DNA from: Nephthysia sp036513515
GTDB lineage: Bacteria > Chloroflexota > Dormibacteria > Dormibacterales > Dormibacteraceae
Direction of reading: 5' to 3'
DNA length: 16,975 nucleotides
NCBI GenBank assembly: GCA_036513515.1
Contig: DATBYW010000282.1
Span: 1-16,975, forward strand
The notes beneath the pieces were generated by a model. The model was not told the origin of the DNA. It was given only the letters and a program-made list of their open reading frames with translations, and ran no database searches. The position numbers and the translations under genes were made by a program. This document shows positions 5,998 to 13,975 of this stretch, piece by piece (the first letter of the stretch is position 1; every line of letters starts with the position of its first letter).

Positions 5998-8900
5998 TTG
6001 TACAAGATCGTCCGCTGGTCTCTGAGTAACCGCCCGGTAATCGTCCTCTTCGCCCTCATCCTGATGGGTGGTGGGGTCGTCAGCGCTTTCCGGATCAACC
6101 AGGAGCTGCTGCCCTCGGTCGAGTTCCCGGCGGTCTTCATCCTGGTTCCAGAGCCGGGAGCGAGTCCTGAGCAGGTCGATCGCGACGTCACTCAGCCCCT
6201 GATCAGCGGCCTCGCCGGTCTGCCCCGAGCGCGGCATATCACGAGCAGCTCGTCGCAGGGCTTCTCCCAGGTCTCAATCGACTTCGACCTGGATTCCTCT
6301 CTCAAGGACGATCTCGACGCCGTCAACCGGCGGATGCCTCAGATCCAGCTTCCGGGCAGCGCGGGGAAGCCCGTGGTCCAGACCTTCAACTTCAGCGCCG
6401 TGCCGACCATGACCTACTCGCTGGCGGCCAAAGACGGCGACCTGGTCCGGGCTACCAAGGAAGCCAACGACGTGATTCTGCCCGCCCTCAACGGAGCCAA
6501 GGGAGCCGCCCAGATAAAGGTGTCCGGCGGTGATCGCCGGCAGGTGTTTGTCACCCTGGACGGCCAGAAGCTGGCCGCACGCGGCATCTCGGTCCAGCAG
6601 GTGCAGGAGGCGCTCACGGGCGCCCAGATCGATCTCCCGGCAGGAGAGACGCTGCAGGCCGACAAGACGCTTCCCGTGGACGTGTTGAGCACGGTGCGCA
6701 CGCTCGACGACCTCAATCGGTTGGCTGTGGGAACCGCACCTGGCGCCGGGAGCACCGGTGCGGCCTCCGGCGCGGCCTCCGGCGCGGCGGGGGCGGCCGC
6801 CGCCGCCGGCGGGACAGCCGGCCCGGGGACGGCCGGTACCGGAACGGCGGCTACCGGCACCGCCGGCACCGGGACCGCTGGGACCGCCAGCGCCGCCACC
6901 GGCACCGCGGGCAGCGCGACGGCCGCGACCGCGGCGAGCGCCGCACCGACCGTCATCCATCTGGGTGACGTCGCCAAGGTCGCCGAGGGCTCTGCCCCGG
7001 TGAACGGGATTTCCCGGACGGACGGTGTTGCCTCCCTCCAGATCCAGGTGATTCGGGACACCAACGGCAACGCTGTGACCCTCTCGGACGACGTCAAGAG
7101 CCGGATGGCGAAGCTGACGCTCAATCCTTCGGACCAGCTGCAGCTGACCTCCGACGCCGCCGACGACATCAGGGCCTCTCTCAAGGACCTCCTGCTCGAG
7201 GGCCTGATCGGCGCGCTGCTCGCCGTGGTCGTGATCTTCCTCTTCCTGCGCAGCGTCCGGGCCACGCTCGTGACGGCGGTGTCCCTACCCACCAGCGTCC
7301 TCGTGGCGCTGCTCGGAACGAACCTCGGGGGCTATTCGCTGAACGCGCTCACGCTGGCCGGACTCACGATCGCCGTGGGGAGGATCGTCGACGACGCCAT
7401 CGTGGTGCTCGAGAACAGCTATCGCCACCTGCAGCAGGGGGAGCCGCCCCGTCTGGCGGCGCTCAACGGCGCCACGGAGGTCTCCTCGGCGGTCATCTCG
7501 AGCACGCTGACCACGGTCGCCGTGTTCCTGCCCATCGGGTTGGTGGGCGGCATCATCAGCCGCTTCTTCCTGCCCTTCTCGGTGACGGTGACCATCTCGC
7601 TGCTCGCCTCTCTGCTGGTCGCGCTGACCTTGATCCCGGTACTCGTCAGCTTCTTCCTGCAGCACCGTGTGAGCCGGGCCTCCCGGCCGGCCAGGAGCAA
7701 CTGGCTGGTACGGCTCTACACCCCGGTCCTGAGGTGGGCGCTCGGCCGCCGTCTGCACAAGTTCGCTGTGCTGGGCCTGGCGCTGGCGCTGCTCGCCGGC
7801 TCCCTCTTAACGCTCGCCTTGGTGCCCAAGGACTTCTTCGCCTTCGGTGGCTCCGAGCAGTTGGAGGGCAGCGTGACCCTGCCTCCGGGGACATCCACCC
7901 AGCAGACCAGCGAGCAGCTGAAGCAATTCGAGGCCGCGGCCATGAAGGACCCGGCCGTGCAGATAGTCCAGGTGACCATCGCCAGCTCCGACTACGGCGC
8001 CTATACGGGCGCCTTCAGCACCAACCAGGCGCGCCTCAACATCCGCCTGAAGAGCAAGTCCGGCGCAGACGCAGTCGCCAAGAGGCTGAAGGCCAAGCTC
8101 GACCAGCTCTACGGAGCCGGGAACGCACTGCTCGCCGTGCAGCAGGCCGGCCCACCCTCCAGCGGCTTCACTGCAAGCGCCAGCGGTCGCGATCCCGCGG
8201 CGCTGCGCCAGGCCTCCGACATGATCGTCGCCAACCTCTCCAAGGATCCTGACCTGATAAACGTCAAGTCCGACCTCTCCGCCGAGCAGCCGCAGCTCCT
8301 GGTGACGGTCGACCCGGCCAAAGCTGCCAGCAACGGACTCACTCCTCAGATAGTCGCGTTCGCCGTTTCCGGTGCCCTGTCCCCGAAGAGCGTCGGCACC
8401 CTCGGCCCGGGCGGCCCCACTGTGACCCTGCAGGTCGATCCCTCGTCGATCTCCGCGGACCGGCTCAGAGACCTGCCGTTGGCGCGAGGGGTGACCTTGA
8501 AGGACGTCGCCTCGATCAACACCTCCCTCGCGCCGACCGCCATCAACCGCGTCGACGGGACCCAGCAGGTGACGGTGAGCGCGGCCATCCTGCCCGCCGA
8601 CACCCAGGGCGCCTCCAACACGGCTACCGCACGCCTCGCCAGTCTGAAGCTGCCGGCGGGCGTGAAGCTGGACACCGGCGGCACGACCACCGACATCAAC
8701 GACAGCTTCAACCAGATGTTCATCGCAATCGGGGTGGCGATCGGGATCGTCTTCCTGATCCTGGTCACCTTCTTCCGCTCGATAGTGACTCCCTTCGTGA
8801 TCCTGCTGACCATGCCGCTGGCCCTGATCGGAGGCCTGCTCGCGCTCTTCCTCTCCCGGCTGCCGCTCGGATTGCCGGCCCTGCTCGGCGTCCTGCTTGT

Positions 8901-9297
8901 GTTCGGGATCGTGGTATCCAACGCGATCCTGCTCATCGACTTCGTAGAGAGGAACCGCGCCGGTCACTCGCTCACCGAGGCGCTCATGCGAGCGGGCAGC
9001 GTTCGCCTGCGCCCGATCGTGATGACGGCGGTCGCGACCATCGTCGCGCTGGTGCCGGTTGCGGTCGGCCTCAGCACCTCCGGCGGAGGAGGACTCATCT
9101 CGCAGTCGCTGGCGGTGGTGGTAGAGGGCGGCCTGGTCAGCTCTACGTTCCTCACCCTGATCGTTATCCCGGTCGTCTACTCACTGCTCAAACGTCGCGG
9201 TAGAAAGCCTCCGGAGGAGGCGAACGGACACCGCGAAGTGGCGCCCGGTGCGGTCTGGGAGTATTTCAGGCCCCGCCCGGAGCAGCCGGTCCCCTGA
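5998..9297 (+). CDS. RND-family efflux transporter (HAE1/SwrC-like)
   Basis: At 1099 residues this is a full-length RND pump. TM1 is at about 12-32, a first large extracytoplasmic loop follows, TM2-6 (about 400-560), TM7 (about 595-615), a second loop, and TM8-12 (about 905-1075). TM4 carries the proton-relay pair in VDDAIVVLEN (Asp465, Asp466). In TM10 the AcrB lysine position is Ser974 (VVSNAILLIDF), as in other Gram-positive-type RND proteins that lack this Lys. A roughly 73-residue Ala/Gly/Thr insert occupies 245-317, just before HLGDVAKV. The start is TTG at 5998; an ATG at 5984 is in another frame. No membrane-fusion or outer-membrane partner is adjacent, as expected in a monoderm. It probably exports hydrophobic compounds or lipopeptides; the substrate is unknown. 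Confidence 0.93.
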   Translation: MYKIVRWSLSNRPVIVLFALILMGGGVVSAFRINQELLPSVEFPAVFILVPEPGASPEQVDRDVTQPLISGLAGLPRARHITSSSSQGFSQVSIDFDLDSSLKDDLDAVNRRMPQIQLPGSAGKPVVQTFNFSAVPTMTYSLAAKDGDLVRATKEANDVILPALNGAKGAAQIKVSGGDRRQVFVTLDGQKLAARGISVQQVQEALTGAQIDLPAGETLQADKTLPVDVLSTVRTLDDLNRLAVGTAPGAGSTGAASGAASGAAGAAAAAGGTAGPGTAGTGTAATGTAGTGTAGTASAATGTAGSATAATAASAAPTVIHLGDVAKVAEGSAPVNGISRTDGVASLQIQVIRDTNGNAVTLSDDVKSRMAKLTLNPSDQLQLTSDAADDIRASLKDLLLEGLIGALLAVVVIFLFLRSVRATLVTAVSLPTSVLVALLGTNLGGYSLNALTLAGLTIAVGRIVDDAIVVLENSYRHLQQGEPPRLAALNGATEVSSAVISSTLTTVAVFLPIGLVGGIISRFFLPFSVTVTISLLASLLVALTLIPVLVSFFLQHRVSRASRPARSNWLVRLYTPVLRWALGRRLHKFAVLGLALALLAGSLLTLALVPKDFFAFGGSEQLEGSVTLPPGTSTQQTSEQLKQFEAAAMKDPAVQIVQVTIASSDYGAYTGAFSTNQARLNIRLKSKSGADAVAKRLKAKLDQLYGAGNALLAVQQAGPPSSGFTASASGRDPAALRQASDMIVANLSKDPDLINVKSDLSAEQPQLLVTVDPAKAASNGLTPQIVAFAVSGALSPKSVGTLGPGGPTVTLQVDPSSISADRLRDLPLARGVTLKDVASINTSLAPTAINRVDGTQQVTVSAAILPADTQGASNTATARLASLKLPAGVKLDTGGTTTDINDSFNQMFIAIGVAIGIVFLILVTFFRSIVTPFVILLTMPLALIGGLLALFLSRLPLGLPALLGVLLVFGIVVSNAILLIDFVERNRAGHSLTEALMRAGSVRLRPIVMTAVATIVALVPVAVGLSTSGGGGLISQSLAVVVEGGLVSSTFLTLIVIPVVYSLLKRRGRKPPEEANGHREVAPGAVWEYFRPRPEQPVP
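6730..6948 (+). repeat. Low-complexity Ala/Gly/Thr insert within the RND gene
   Basis: This stretch encodes almost only Ala, Gly, Thr and Ser, with repeating GTA units. It contains a 12-bp tandem duplication GCGGCCTCCGGC at 6760-6771 and 6772-6783. The length is a multiple of three and the frame is kept, so the gene is intact. It probably grew by replication slippage and forms a flexible loop in the first extracytoplasmic domain. Confidence 0.85.
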
Positions 9298-9327
9298 GCG
9301 TGACCGCTCCTGCCCTCTTGACCCCGG

Positions 9328-9333
9328 TACTCT
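9328..9333 (+). promoter_or_regulatory. Possible -10 box of the Sec-PDO gene
   Basis: TACTCT ends ten bases before the ATG at 9344; a second box-like sequence, TAGCCC, is at 9335-9340. No Shine-Dalgarno sequence precedes the ATG, which fits a leaderless mRNA. TTGACC (9318-9323) is too close to serve as -35. Read-through from the RND gene 46 bases upstream is an alternative. Confidence 0.3.
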
Positions 9334-9343
9334 CTAGCCCTGA

Positions 9344-10102
9344 ATGAGCCTCCTCAACGATCAGGTCAAGCAGCAGGTCCGCGAGCGGTTCTCCGAGCGG
9401 CTGAGCGGGCCCGTCCAGCTCAAGCTCTATCTCAGGCCTGGGAGCGGCAGGTTGATCCTGCCCAGCGGTCTCGGCTGCCCGACCTGCGATGAAGCCCGCG
9501 AGCTCGCCCAGGATCTGCAGGAGGCGGCGCCCGAGCTGATCAGCCTGGAGGTGATCGACGTCACCGTCCAGGACTCTGATGTCACAGAGCTGCCCACCCT
9601 GACGCTGGCCTTCCCGGGCGAGGAGCCGCGAATTCGCTGGCAGGGTCTGCCCGCCGGCTACGAGTTCGCCACCGTCGTCGACGCCATCGAGCGAGTTTCG
9701 AGCGGCGAGCACGGGCTGAGCGAGGCCACCGTCGGGCGGCTGGCCGAGCTCACCGAACCGCTCGAAGTGATGGTCTTCGCCACCCCCACTTGACGCTACT
9801 GTCCCCAGGCCGTGAGCCTGGCCAACCGGATGACACTGGCCTCGCCGCAGATCACGGCGATCTCCGTCGAGGCAACCGAGTTCCCAGACCTGGCGCAGCG
9901 GTTCGGCGTCCAGGGCGTGCCCCGAACCGTGGTCAACCGCCAGGGCGCTTTCGTTGGGGCTCTGCCCGAGCAGCAGTTCGTCAGCTCCGTGCTCGGCCTG
10001 GCCGGCGTGAACGGCCAGCCGGAAGCGGTGGAGGCTGAAGAGGCGCGGCAGGTCGACCGATCCAACTCTTCTCCCCTTGAGGAAACGTCACAAGCCGACT
10101 AG
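9344..10102 (+). CDS. Selenocysteine-containing protein disulfide oxidoreductase (PDO-like)
   Basis: Reading the in-frame TGA at 9791-9793 as selenocysteine gives one 252-residue protein with two thioredoxin folds. The first has CPTC (45-48) and cis-proline LPT (Pro84), followed by the GLPAGYEF linker motif typical of PDO proteins. The second has FATPT-U150-RYC153-P, and cis-proline GVPR (Pro193). In Cys-type PDO the second site is TPTCxYCP, so Sec replaces the attacking cysteine. A hairpin fitting the bacterial SECIS consensus follows the TGA. Both halves keep coding character and family-like sequence across the stop. The start is ATG at 9344, with a stop codon directly upstream in frame. 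Cytoplasmic thiol-disulfide exchange, possibly peroxide-linked, is the expected role. A disabled gene with a chance nonsense mutation is the main alternative; conventional callers would split it into 9344-9793 and 9812-10102. Confidence 0.82.
9791..9821 (+). promoter_or_regulatory. UGA-Sec codon with SECIS-like hairpin
   Basis: TGA at 9791-9793 is followed by CCAGGC (9805-9810), loop CGTGA (9811-9815) and GCCTGG (9816-9821). The 6-bp stem is perfect, the apical loop is 5 nt, G is its second base, and the loop begins 17 nt after the TGA. These values fall in the ranges I know for bacterial SECIS elements (apical loop 3-14 nt, G among its first two bases, 16-37 nt from UGA). A chance hairpin in GC-rich coding sequence cannot be excluded. 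Confidence 0.65.
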
Positions 10103-10105
10103 CCT
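10077..10105 (+). promoter_or_regulatory. Putative sigma70-type promoter of the iron-exporter gene
   Basis: TTGAGG (10077-10082) and TAGCCT (10100-10105) are 17 bases apart. The -10 box overlaps the TAG stop of the Sec-PDO gene. Transcription would start near 10112, giving a leader of about 60 nt to the ATG at 10172. I see no clear iron-box palindrome here. Confidence 0.5.
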
Positions 10106-10171
10106 CCACACTGCCGCTCGTGGCCGGTGTCAGGACTGCCGGGGCGGGGGCTGATGAAGGAGATGAAGCCG

Positions 10172-11344
10172 ATGGTGGCCAGCTCTGAGGCGCAGGCTGC
10201 TGTGGATCGATTGCTGGAGGCCTGGAGGGGCGAGATCCAGGCCGGCCTGGTCTACCAGCTGCTGGCCGAGCGGGAGAAGGACCCCCGCCGGGCCGGCGTC
10301 ATCAAGGCCATGGCCGAGGCGGAGGCAAAGCACCGCAGCCGCATCGAGGAGCGGCTCCGCGAGCTCGGCCGGCCTGTCCCGGACCCGGGAACGGTCCGGA
10401 TCTCGCCCTGGCTCAAGCTCCAGGCTCGACTCGCCCCGCTGCCCCGGATGCTGGCCCGGATGGAGGCTGCGGAGGAGCAGGAGATAACCGATCGCTACAA
10501 GCGGCCGACCGGCGACCCCGCCACCGACGTCCTGCTCAGCTCCATCCGGCACGAAGAGCAGCAGCACTCGCGCCAGCTCAAGGGCATGCAGGCCGGAGGG
10601 GGAGGGCGCGCCGACGAGATGGTCAGCGGCCCCCAAGCCAGGCTCGACCGGATTCTGGGCCGCGAGCGGTGGCATCGCACCGGCTCCGGCTGGATCTCGG
10701 GCGCGATATACGGCGCCAACGACGGGCTCGCGGCGGTGTTCGGCATCGTCTCCGGCGTCTCGGGCGCAACCGGCGGCTCCAGCCTGGTCCTGACCGCCGG
10801 GTTGGCGGGCGCCATCGCCTCGGGACTCTCCATGGCCACCGGCGCCTTCCTGGCCGAGCGCTCCGAGGCCGAGGTTTCGGCCGCCAACGTGGCGAGAGAG
10901 CGGCAGGAGATCGAGGAGGATCCCGACGAGGAGCGCGAGGAGCTCTCCCTGTACTACCAGCTCAAAGGCCTCGATAAGGAGACGGCCGACATGCTGGCGG
11001 AGAAGCTCAGTCAGGACCCCGATGCCATGCTCAAAGTCCTCGCCGCCGAAGAGCTGGGGGGTGCCAGCGAAGGTGGGGGCCACCCGGTCCAGGCCGCCGC
11101 CGCGGCTGGTGTGAGCACATTCCTCGGCGCCATGGTCCCGGTCCTTCCTTTCTTCTTCCTGCACGGGACGCAAGGGGTATTGGTGGCAGCGGTGGTCTCT
11201 CTGGTGGCCCATTTCCTGGTGGGCGCCGCCAAGTCGCTCTTCACGCTGCGGACCTGGTGGGCGGCGGGTCTGGAGATGACCCTAGCGGGCGTCCTGGTGG
11301 GCGGGGCGACGTACGCCGCGGGTCTCCTGTATGTGGCCCGTTGA
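10172..11344 (+). CDS. Erythrin-VIT1 fusion, MbfA-type iron (Fe2+/Mn2+) exporter
   Basis: The protein joins a ferritin-like (rubrerythrin/erythrin) domain, residues about 5-140, to a VIT1/CCC1 transporter domain from about 170 to the end. The di-iron ligand pattern is visible: Glu21, E51-x-x-H54, a Glu near 102-104, and E129-x-x-H132. The VIT part begins with SGAIYGANDGLAAVFGIVSG and has about five membrane segments with an acidic cytoplasmic stretch (ERQEIEEDPDEEREEL). In rhizobial MbfA this combination exports iron and protects against H2O2. I chose ATG 10172 because AAGGAG lies nine bases before it; GTG 10127 and ATGs at 10154 and 10163 are in frame. It has 390 residues from this start. 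The last 14 bases overlap the peptidase gene, suggesting translational coupling. Confidence 0.92.
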   Translation: MVASSEAQAAVDRLLEAWRGEIQAGLVYQLLAEREKDPRRAGVIKAMAEAEAKHRSRIEERLRELGRPVPDPGTVRISPWLKLQARLAPLPRMLARMEAAEEQEITDRYKRPTGDPATDVLLSSIRHEEQQHSRQLKGMQAGGGGRADEMVSGPQARLDRILGRERWHRTGSGWISGAIYGANDGLAAVFGIVSGVSGATGGSSLVLTAGLAGAIASGLSMATGAFLAERSEAEVSAANVARERQEIEEDPDEEREELSLYYQLKGLDKETADMLAEKLSQDPDAMLKVLAAEELGGASEGGGHPVQAAAAAGVSTFLGAMVPVLPFFFLHGTQGVLVAAVVSLVAHFLVGAAKSLFTLRTWWAAGLEMTLAGVLVGGATYAAGLLYVAR

Positions 11345-13883
11345 GCCGGCGGTGGAAGGAGCCTCCGGCCCGCCGGACGGAGGCCTGACTCGGGCCGAGG
11401 CGGGCGCCCGGGCGGAGCTGCTCGACGTGGAGCGCTACGAGGTGCACCTGGACCTCACCGGGCTGGGCGGCGGGACCAGCTTTCGCTCACGCTCGAGCGT
11501 GTGGTTCGCCTGCTCATCGCCCGGCGCCAGCACCTGGATCGACCTGGCCGCGAGCCAGGTGCACGAGGTGAGTTTGAACGGGACGCAGCTGTCCCCCGCC
11601 GAGGTGGTGCACGGCGATCGCGTTCAGCTCGACGGCCTGCAGGCGCACAACGAGCTGGTCGTCGAGGCGACGCACGGTGACACCGGCTCTGGCGTCGGCC
11701 TGACCCGCAGCGTGGACGCCGCCGACGGCTCGATCTACGCCTGGACCAACTTCGAGCCCTTTGATGCGCACCGTGCCTACGCCTGCTTCGATCAGCCCGA
11801 CCTGAAGGCGAGGTTCAGATTCTCCGCCACGGTCCCGGCCGCCTGGACATGCGTCAGCAATGGGAGCATCGAGAGCATCGGCGACCTCGGTGATGTTCGC
11901 CTCTGGAAGTTCTCCGAGACGCCGTCACTCCCGTCCTATGTGACCGCCCTCTGTGCAGGTCCCTTCCACACGCGGACGGCGACCCACGGGGGGATCTCGC
12001 TCGGGCTGCACGCTCGGCGCTCCCTGGCCGGCTTTCTCGATGCCGATGCAGAGGAGCTCTTCGACCTGACGCGCCGGGGGCTGGACTTCTTCGGCGAGCG
12101 CTTCTCGATGCCCTACCCGTCCGACACCTACGACCACGTGTTCCTGCCCGACCTTGGCGGCGCCATGGAGAACTTCGGCTGTGTCACCTGGAGCGACAGG
12201 GGCATCTTCCGGTCGCCGCCGACGCGGCTGCAAGCCCAGGGAAGGGCGGTGGTGCTGCTTCACGAGATGGCGCACATGTGGTTTGGCGACATGGTGACGA
12301 TGCGCTGGTGGGATGGGCTCTGGCTGAACGAGTCCTTCGCCGACTGGGCTGCCTTCTGGGCCGCGGCCGCCGCGACGCCCTACGTGAACGCGTGGTGCCA
12401 GTTCTCCGCCTTCCAGAAGCGCCGCGCCTACGACTCGGACCAGTCGCCCACCACACATCCCATCCACCGCGACGTCCCGGACATCGCGGCCGCCGAAGCA
12501 AGCTTCGACTCCATCACCTACACCAAAGGAGCCAGCGTCCTGCGGCAACTGGTGGCCTGGGTCGGCGAAGACGGTTTCCTGGAGGGTCTTCGCGCGTACT
12601 TCAAGCGCTTCCAGTGGGGCAATTCGGATCTCGAGGGACTGCTGGACGAGCTCAGCGCGGCCAGCGGCCGCGACCTGGGCGCCTGGTCGCGCGAATGGCT
12701 GCGAACCGCCGGCGTCGACACCCTCCGGCTGGAAGTCTCCGAGCTGGCCGGGCAGTACGAGCGAGCTGCGGTCCGGCAAACGGCGCCACCCGAGCACCCA
12801 TTCCTTCGCTCGCATCGAGTCGCCATCGGCGTCTACGAGGCAGGCGAGGGGGGCCGGCTGCGGCGCACCGACCGGCTGGAGCTGGATGTCAGCGGCGAGA
12901 GCACAGAGATCGAACAGCTGCGGGAGACCGGCGTCGCCGACCTGCTGCTGCTTAACGACGACGATCTCGCTTACGCCAAGGTGCGGCTGGACGATCGCTC
13001 CCGCACCGGCCTGCTGGAGATCGGCCATACGCTCCCGGCGCCGCTCTCCCGCGCGGTCGCGCTCCAGATCGTGTGGGACATGCTCGTGGACGGCGAGCTG
13101 GCGGCTTCCGCGGTGGTCGACTTCGTTATCCGAGGCATCGCCACCGAAACCGAGGAGTCGAACCTCTCGGCGCTTATCAGCACCGGAGTCGAAGCGCTGG
13201 AGCACTACGCTCCGCGCCGCCAGCTGGAGCGCCTGCAGACGGCGATGGCAGCGGCCCTGTTGGACGCTGCGGCTCGGTCAGAGCCCGGCTCGCCGGGCTG
13301 GATCACGCTTCAATCTGGCGTGACGGCCACCGCGCGCAGTCAGGACCAGGTCCGCGCTCTCAGATCGCTGCTTTCCGGTCACAGCAATCACGACCAGTCG
13401 GTGCGGTGGCGCGCGCTGACTCGGCTGGCCGCTCTCGACGAGATCGACGACGACTCGATCGATGCCGAAGAGAAGCGTGATCCCGACCCCGACGCCGCCT
13501 TCCGCGCGATCGGAGCGAGGGCCGCACGAGGACGCCGGCAAGACAAGGACCGGGCCTTCCAGAGCCTGTTCGCCGACCCTCCCTCGTCCCCGCGATCGAT
13601 CGTTGCGGTCGGAACCTCGTTCTGGCAGCCGCACCAAGAAGAGCTGCTGCGAAGCTATGCGCGCGAGTTCATGGATAGACTGCCGGGGCTCGCGCGGTCG
13701 CGGAGATGGCTGCCCGCCCGGCGGCTGCTGCAGGTCGCCTTCCCCGACGTGGGGCTCGACGAAGGGCTGCTCGACCGCGCGGAAGCGCTCGGCAATGACC
13801 CAAACACCCTTCCGGTGCTCGCAGTGCTGCTCCGCGAGCGCGCCTGGGAACTGCGAAGGGAGCTCCACGCCCGCGGCGACTGA
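11331..13883 (+). CDS. pepN: Aminopeptidase N (M1 family zinc metallopeptidase)
   Basis: This 850-residue enzyme removes N-terminal residues from peptides in the cytoplasm. The M1 hallmarks are exact: GAMEN at 277-281 for substrate amine binding, and the zinc site HEMAH (His311, catalytic Glu312, His315) with Glu334 in NESFADW, i.e. HExxH-x18-E. The N-terminus LTRAEAGARAELLDVERYEVHLDLTG and the ERAP1-like helical C-terminal domain (about 480-850) are those of the actinobacterial PepN branch, and the length fits. The ATG at 11331 lies inside the end of the iron-exporter gene (14-base overlap) without a clear ribosome-binding site, so translation is probably coupled. GTG 11352 is an alternative. 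It ends with TGA. There is no obvious functional tie to iron export. Confidence 0.95.
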   Translation: MWPVEPAVEGASGPPDGGLTRAEAGARAELLDVERYEVHLDLTGLGGGTSFRSRSSVWFACSSPGASTWIDLAASQVHEVSLNGTQLSPAEVVHGDRVQLDGLQAHNELVVEATHGDTGSGVGLTRSVDAADGSIYAWTNFEPFDAHRAYACFDQPDLKARFRFSATVPAAWTCVSNGSIESIGDLGDVRLWKFSETPSLPSYVTALCAGPFHTRTATHGGISLGLHARRSLAGFLDADAEELFDLTRRGLDFFGERFSMPYPSDTYDHVFLPDLGGAMENFGCVTWSDRGIFRSPPTRLQAQGRAVVLLHEMAHMWFGDMVTMRWWDGLWLNESFADWAAFWAAAAATPYVNAWCQFSAFQKRRAYDSDQSPTTHPIHRDVPDIAAAEASFDSITYTKGASVLRQLVAWVGEDGFLEGLRAYFKRFQWGNSDLEGLLDELSAASGRDLGAWSREWLRTAGVDTLRLEVSELAGQYERAAVRQTAPPEHPFLRSHRVAIGVYEAGEGGRLRRTDRLELDVSGESTEIEQLRETGVADLLLLNDDDLAYAKVRLDDRSRTGLLEIGHTLPAPLSRAVALQIVWDMLVDGELAASAVVDFVIRGIATETEESNLSALISTGVEALEHYAPRRQLERLQTAMAAALLDAAARSEPGSPGWITLQSGVTATARSQDQVRALRSLLSGHSNHDQSVRWRALTRLAALDEIDDDSIDAEEKRDPDPDAAFRAIGARAARGRRQDKDRAFQSLFADPPSSPRSIVAVGTSFWQPHQEELLRSYAREFMDRLPGLARSRRWLPARRLLQVAFPDVGLDEGLLDRAEALGNDPNTLPVLAVLLRERAWELRRELHARGD

Positions 13884-13922
13884 CCGCGCCCGGTCGACAG
13901 CTCAGGGCCGTAGGCGGCACGA

Positions 13923-13950
13923 TTGTTCCGCGATACCAAGGACGTAGCCC
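13923..13950 (+). promoter_or_regulatory. Putative promoter of the DUF4352-like gene
   Basis: TTGTTC (13923-13928) and TAGCCC (13945-13950) are 16 bases apart, in the gap between the peptidase stop and the next start. The -10 sequence resembles those at 2963 and 10100. Transcription would begin near 13957, and GGAGGG then lies in the leader. Confidence 0.4.
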
Positions 13951-13975
13951 TGGATCAGTGGGAGGGACAGCACTC

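Noticed and set aside
6736..6945. Minisatellite or CRISPR-like array
   Set aside because: The repeats are short, irregular and in frame within an intact membrane-protein gene, with no spacers.
7807..8967. Long antisense frame of 386 codons
   Set aside because: It lies inside the RND gene on the other strand; composition is that of a shadow frame.
9344..9793. A complete 149-residue protein ending at TGA, or a pseudogene broken by a nonsense mutation
   Set aside because: The product would stop exactly at the catalytic Cys position, the downstream half keeps its family sequence including the cis-proline, and a SECIS-like hairpin follows. It is kept only as the main alternative.
9812..10102. 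A separate 96-codon gene starting with GTG
   Set aside because: It is in frame with 9344-9793, has no ribosome-binding site of its own, and would start in the middle of the thioredoxin fold, four codons after the CxxC site.
11925..13205. Long antisense frame of 426 codons
   Set aside because: It is antisense to the aminopeptidase N gene, whose motifs are unmistakable.
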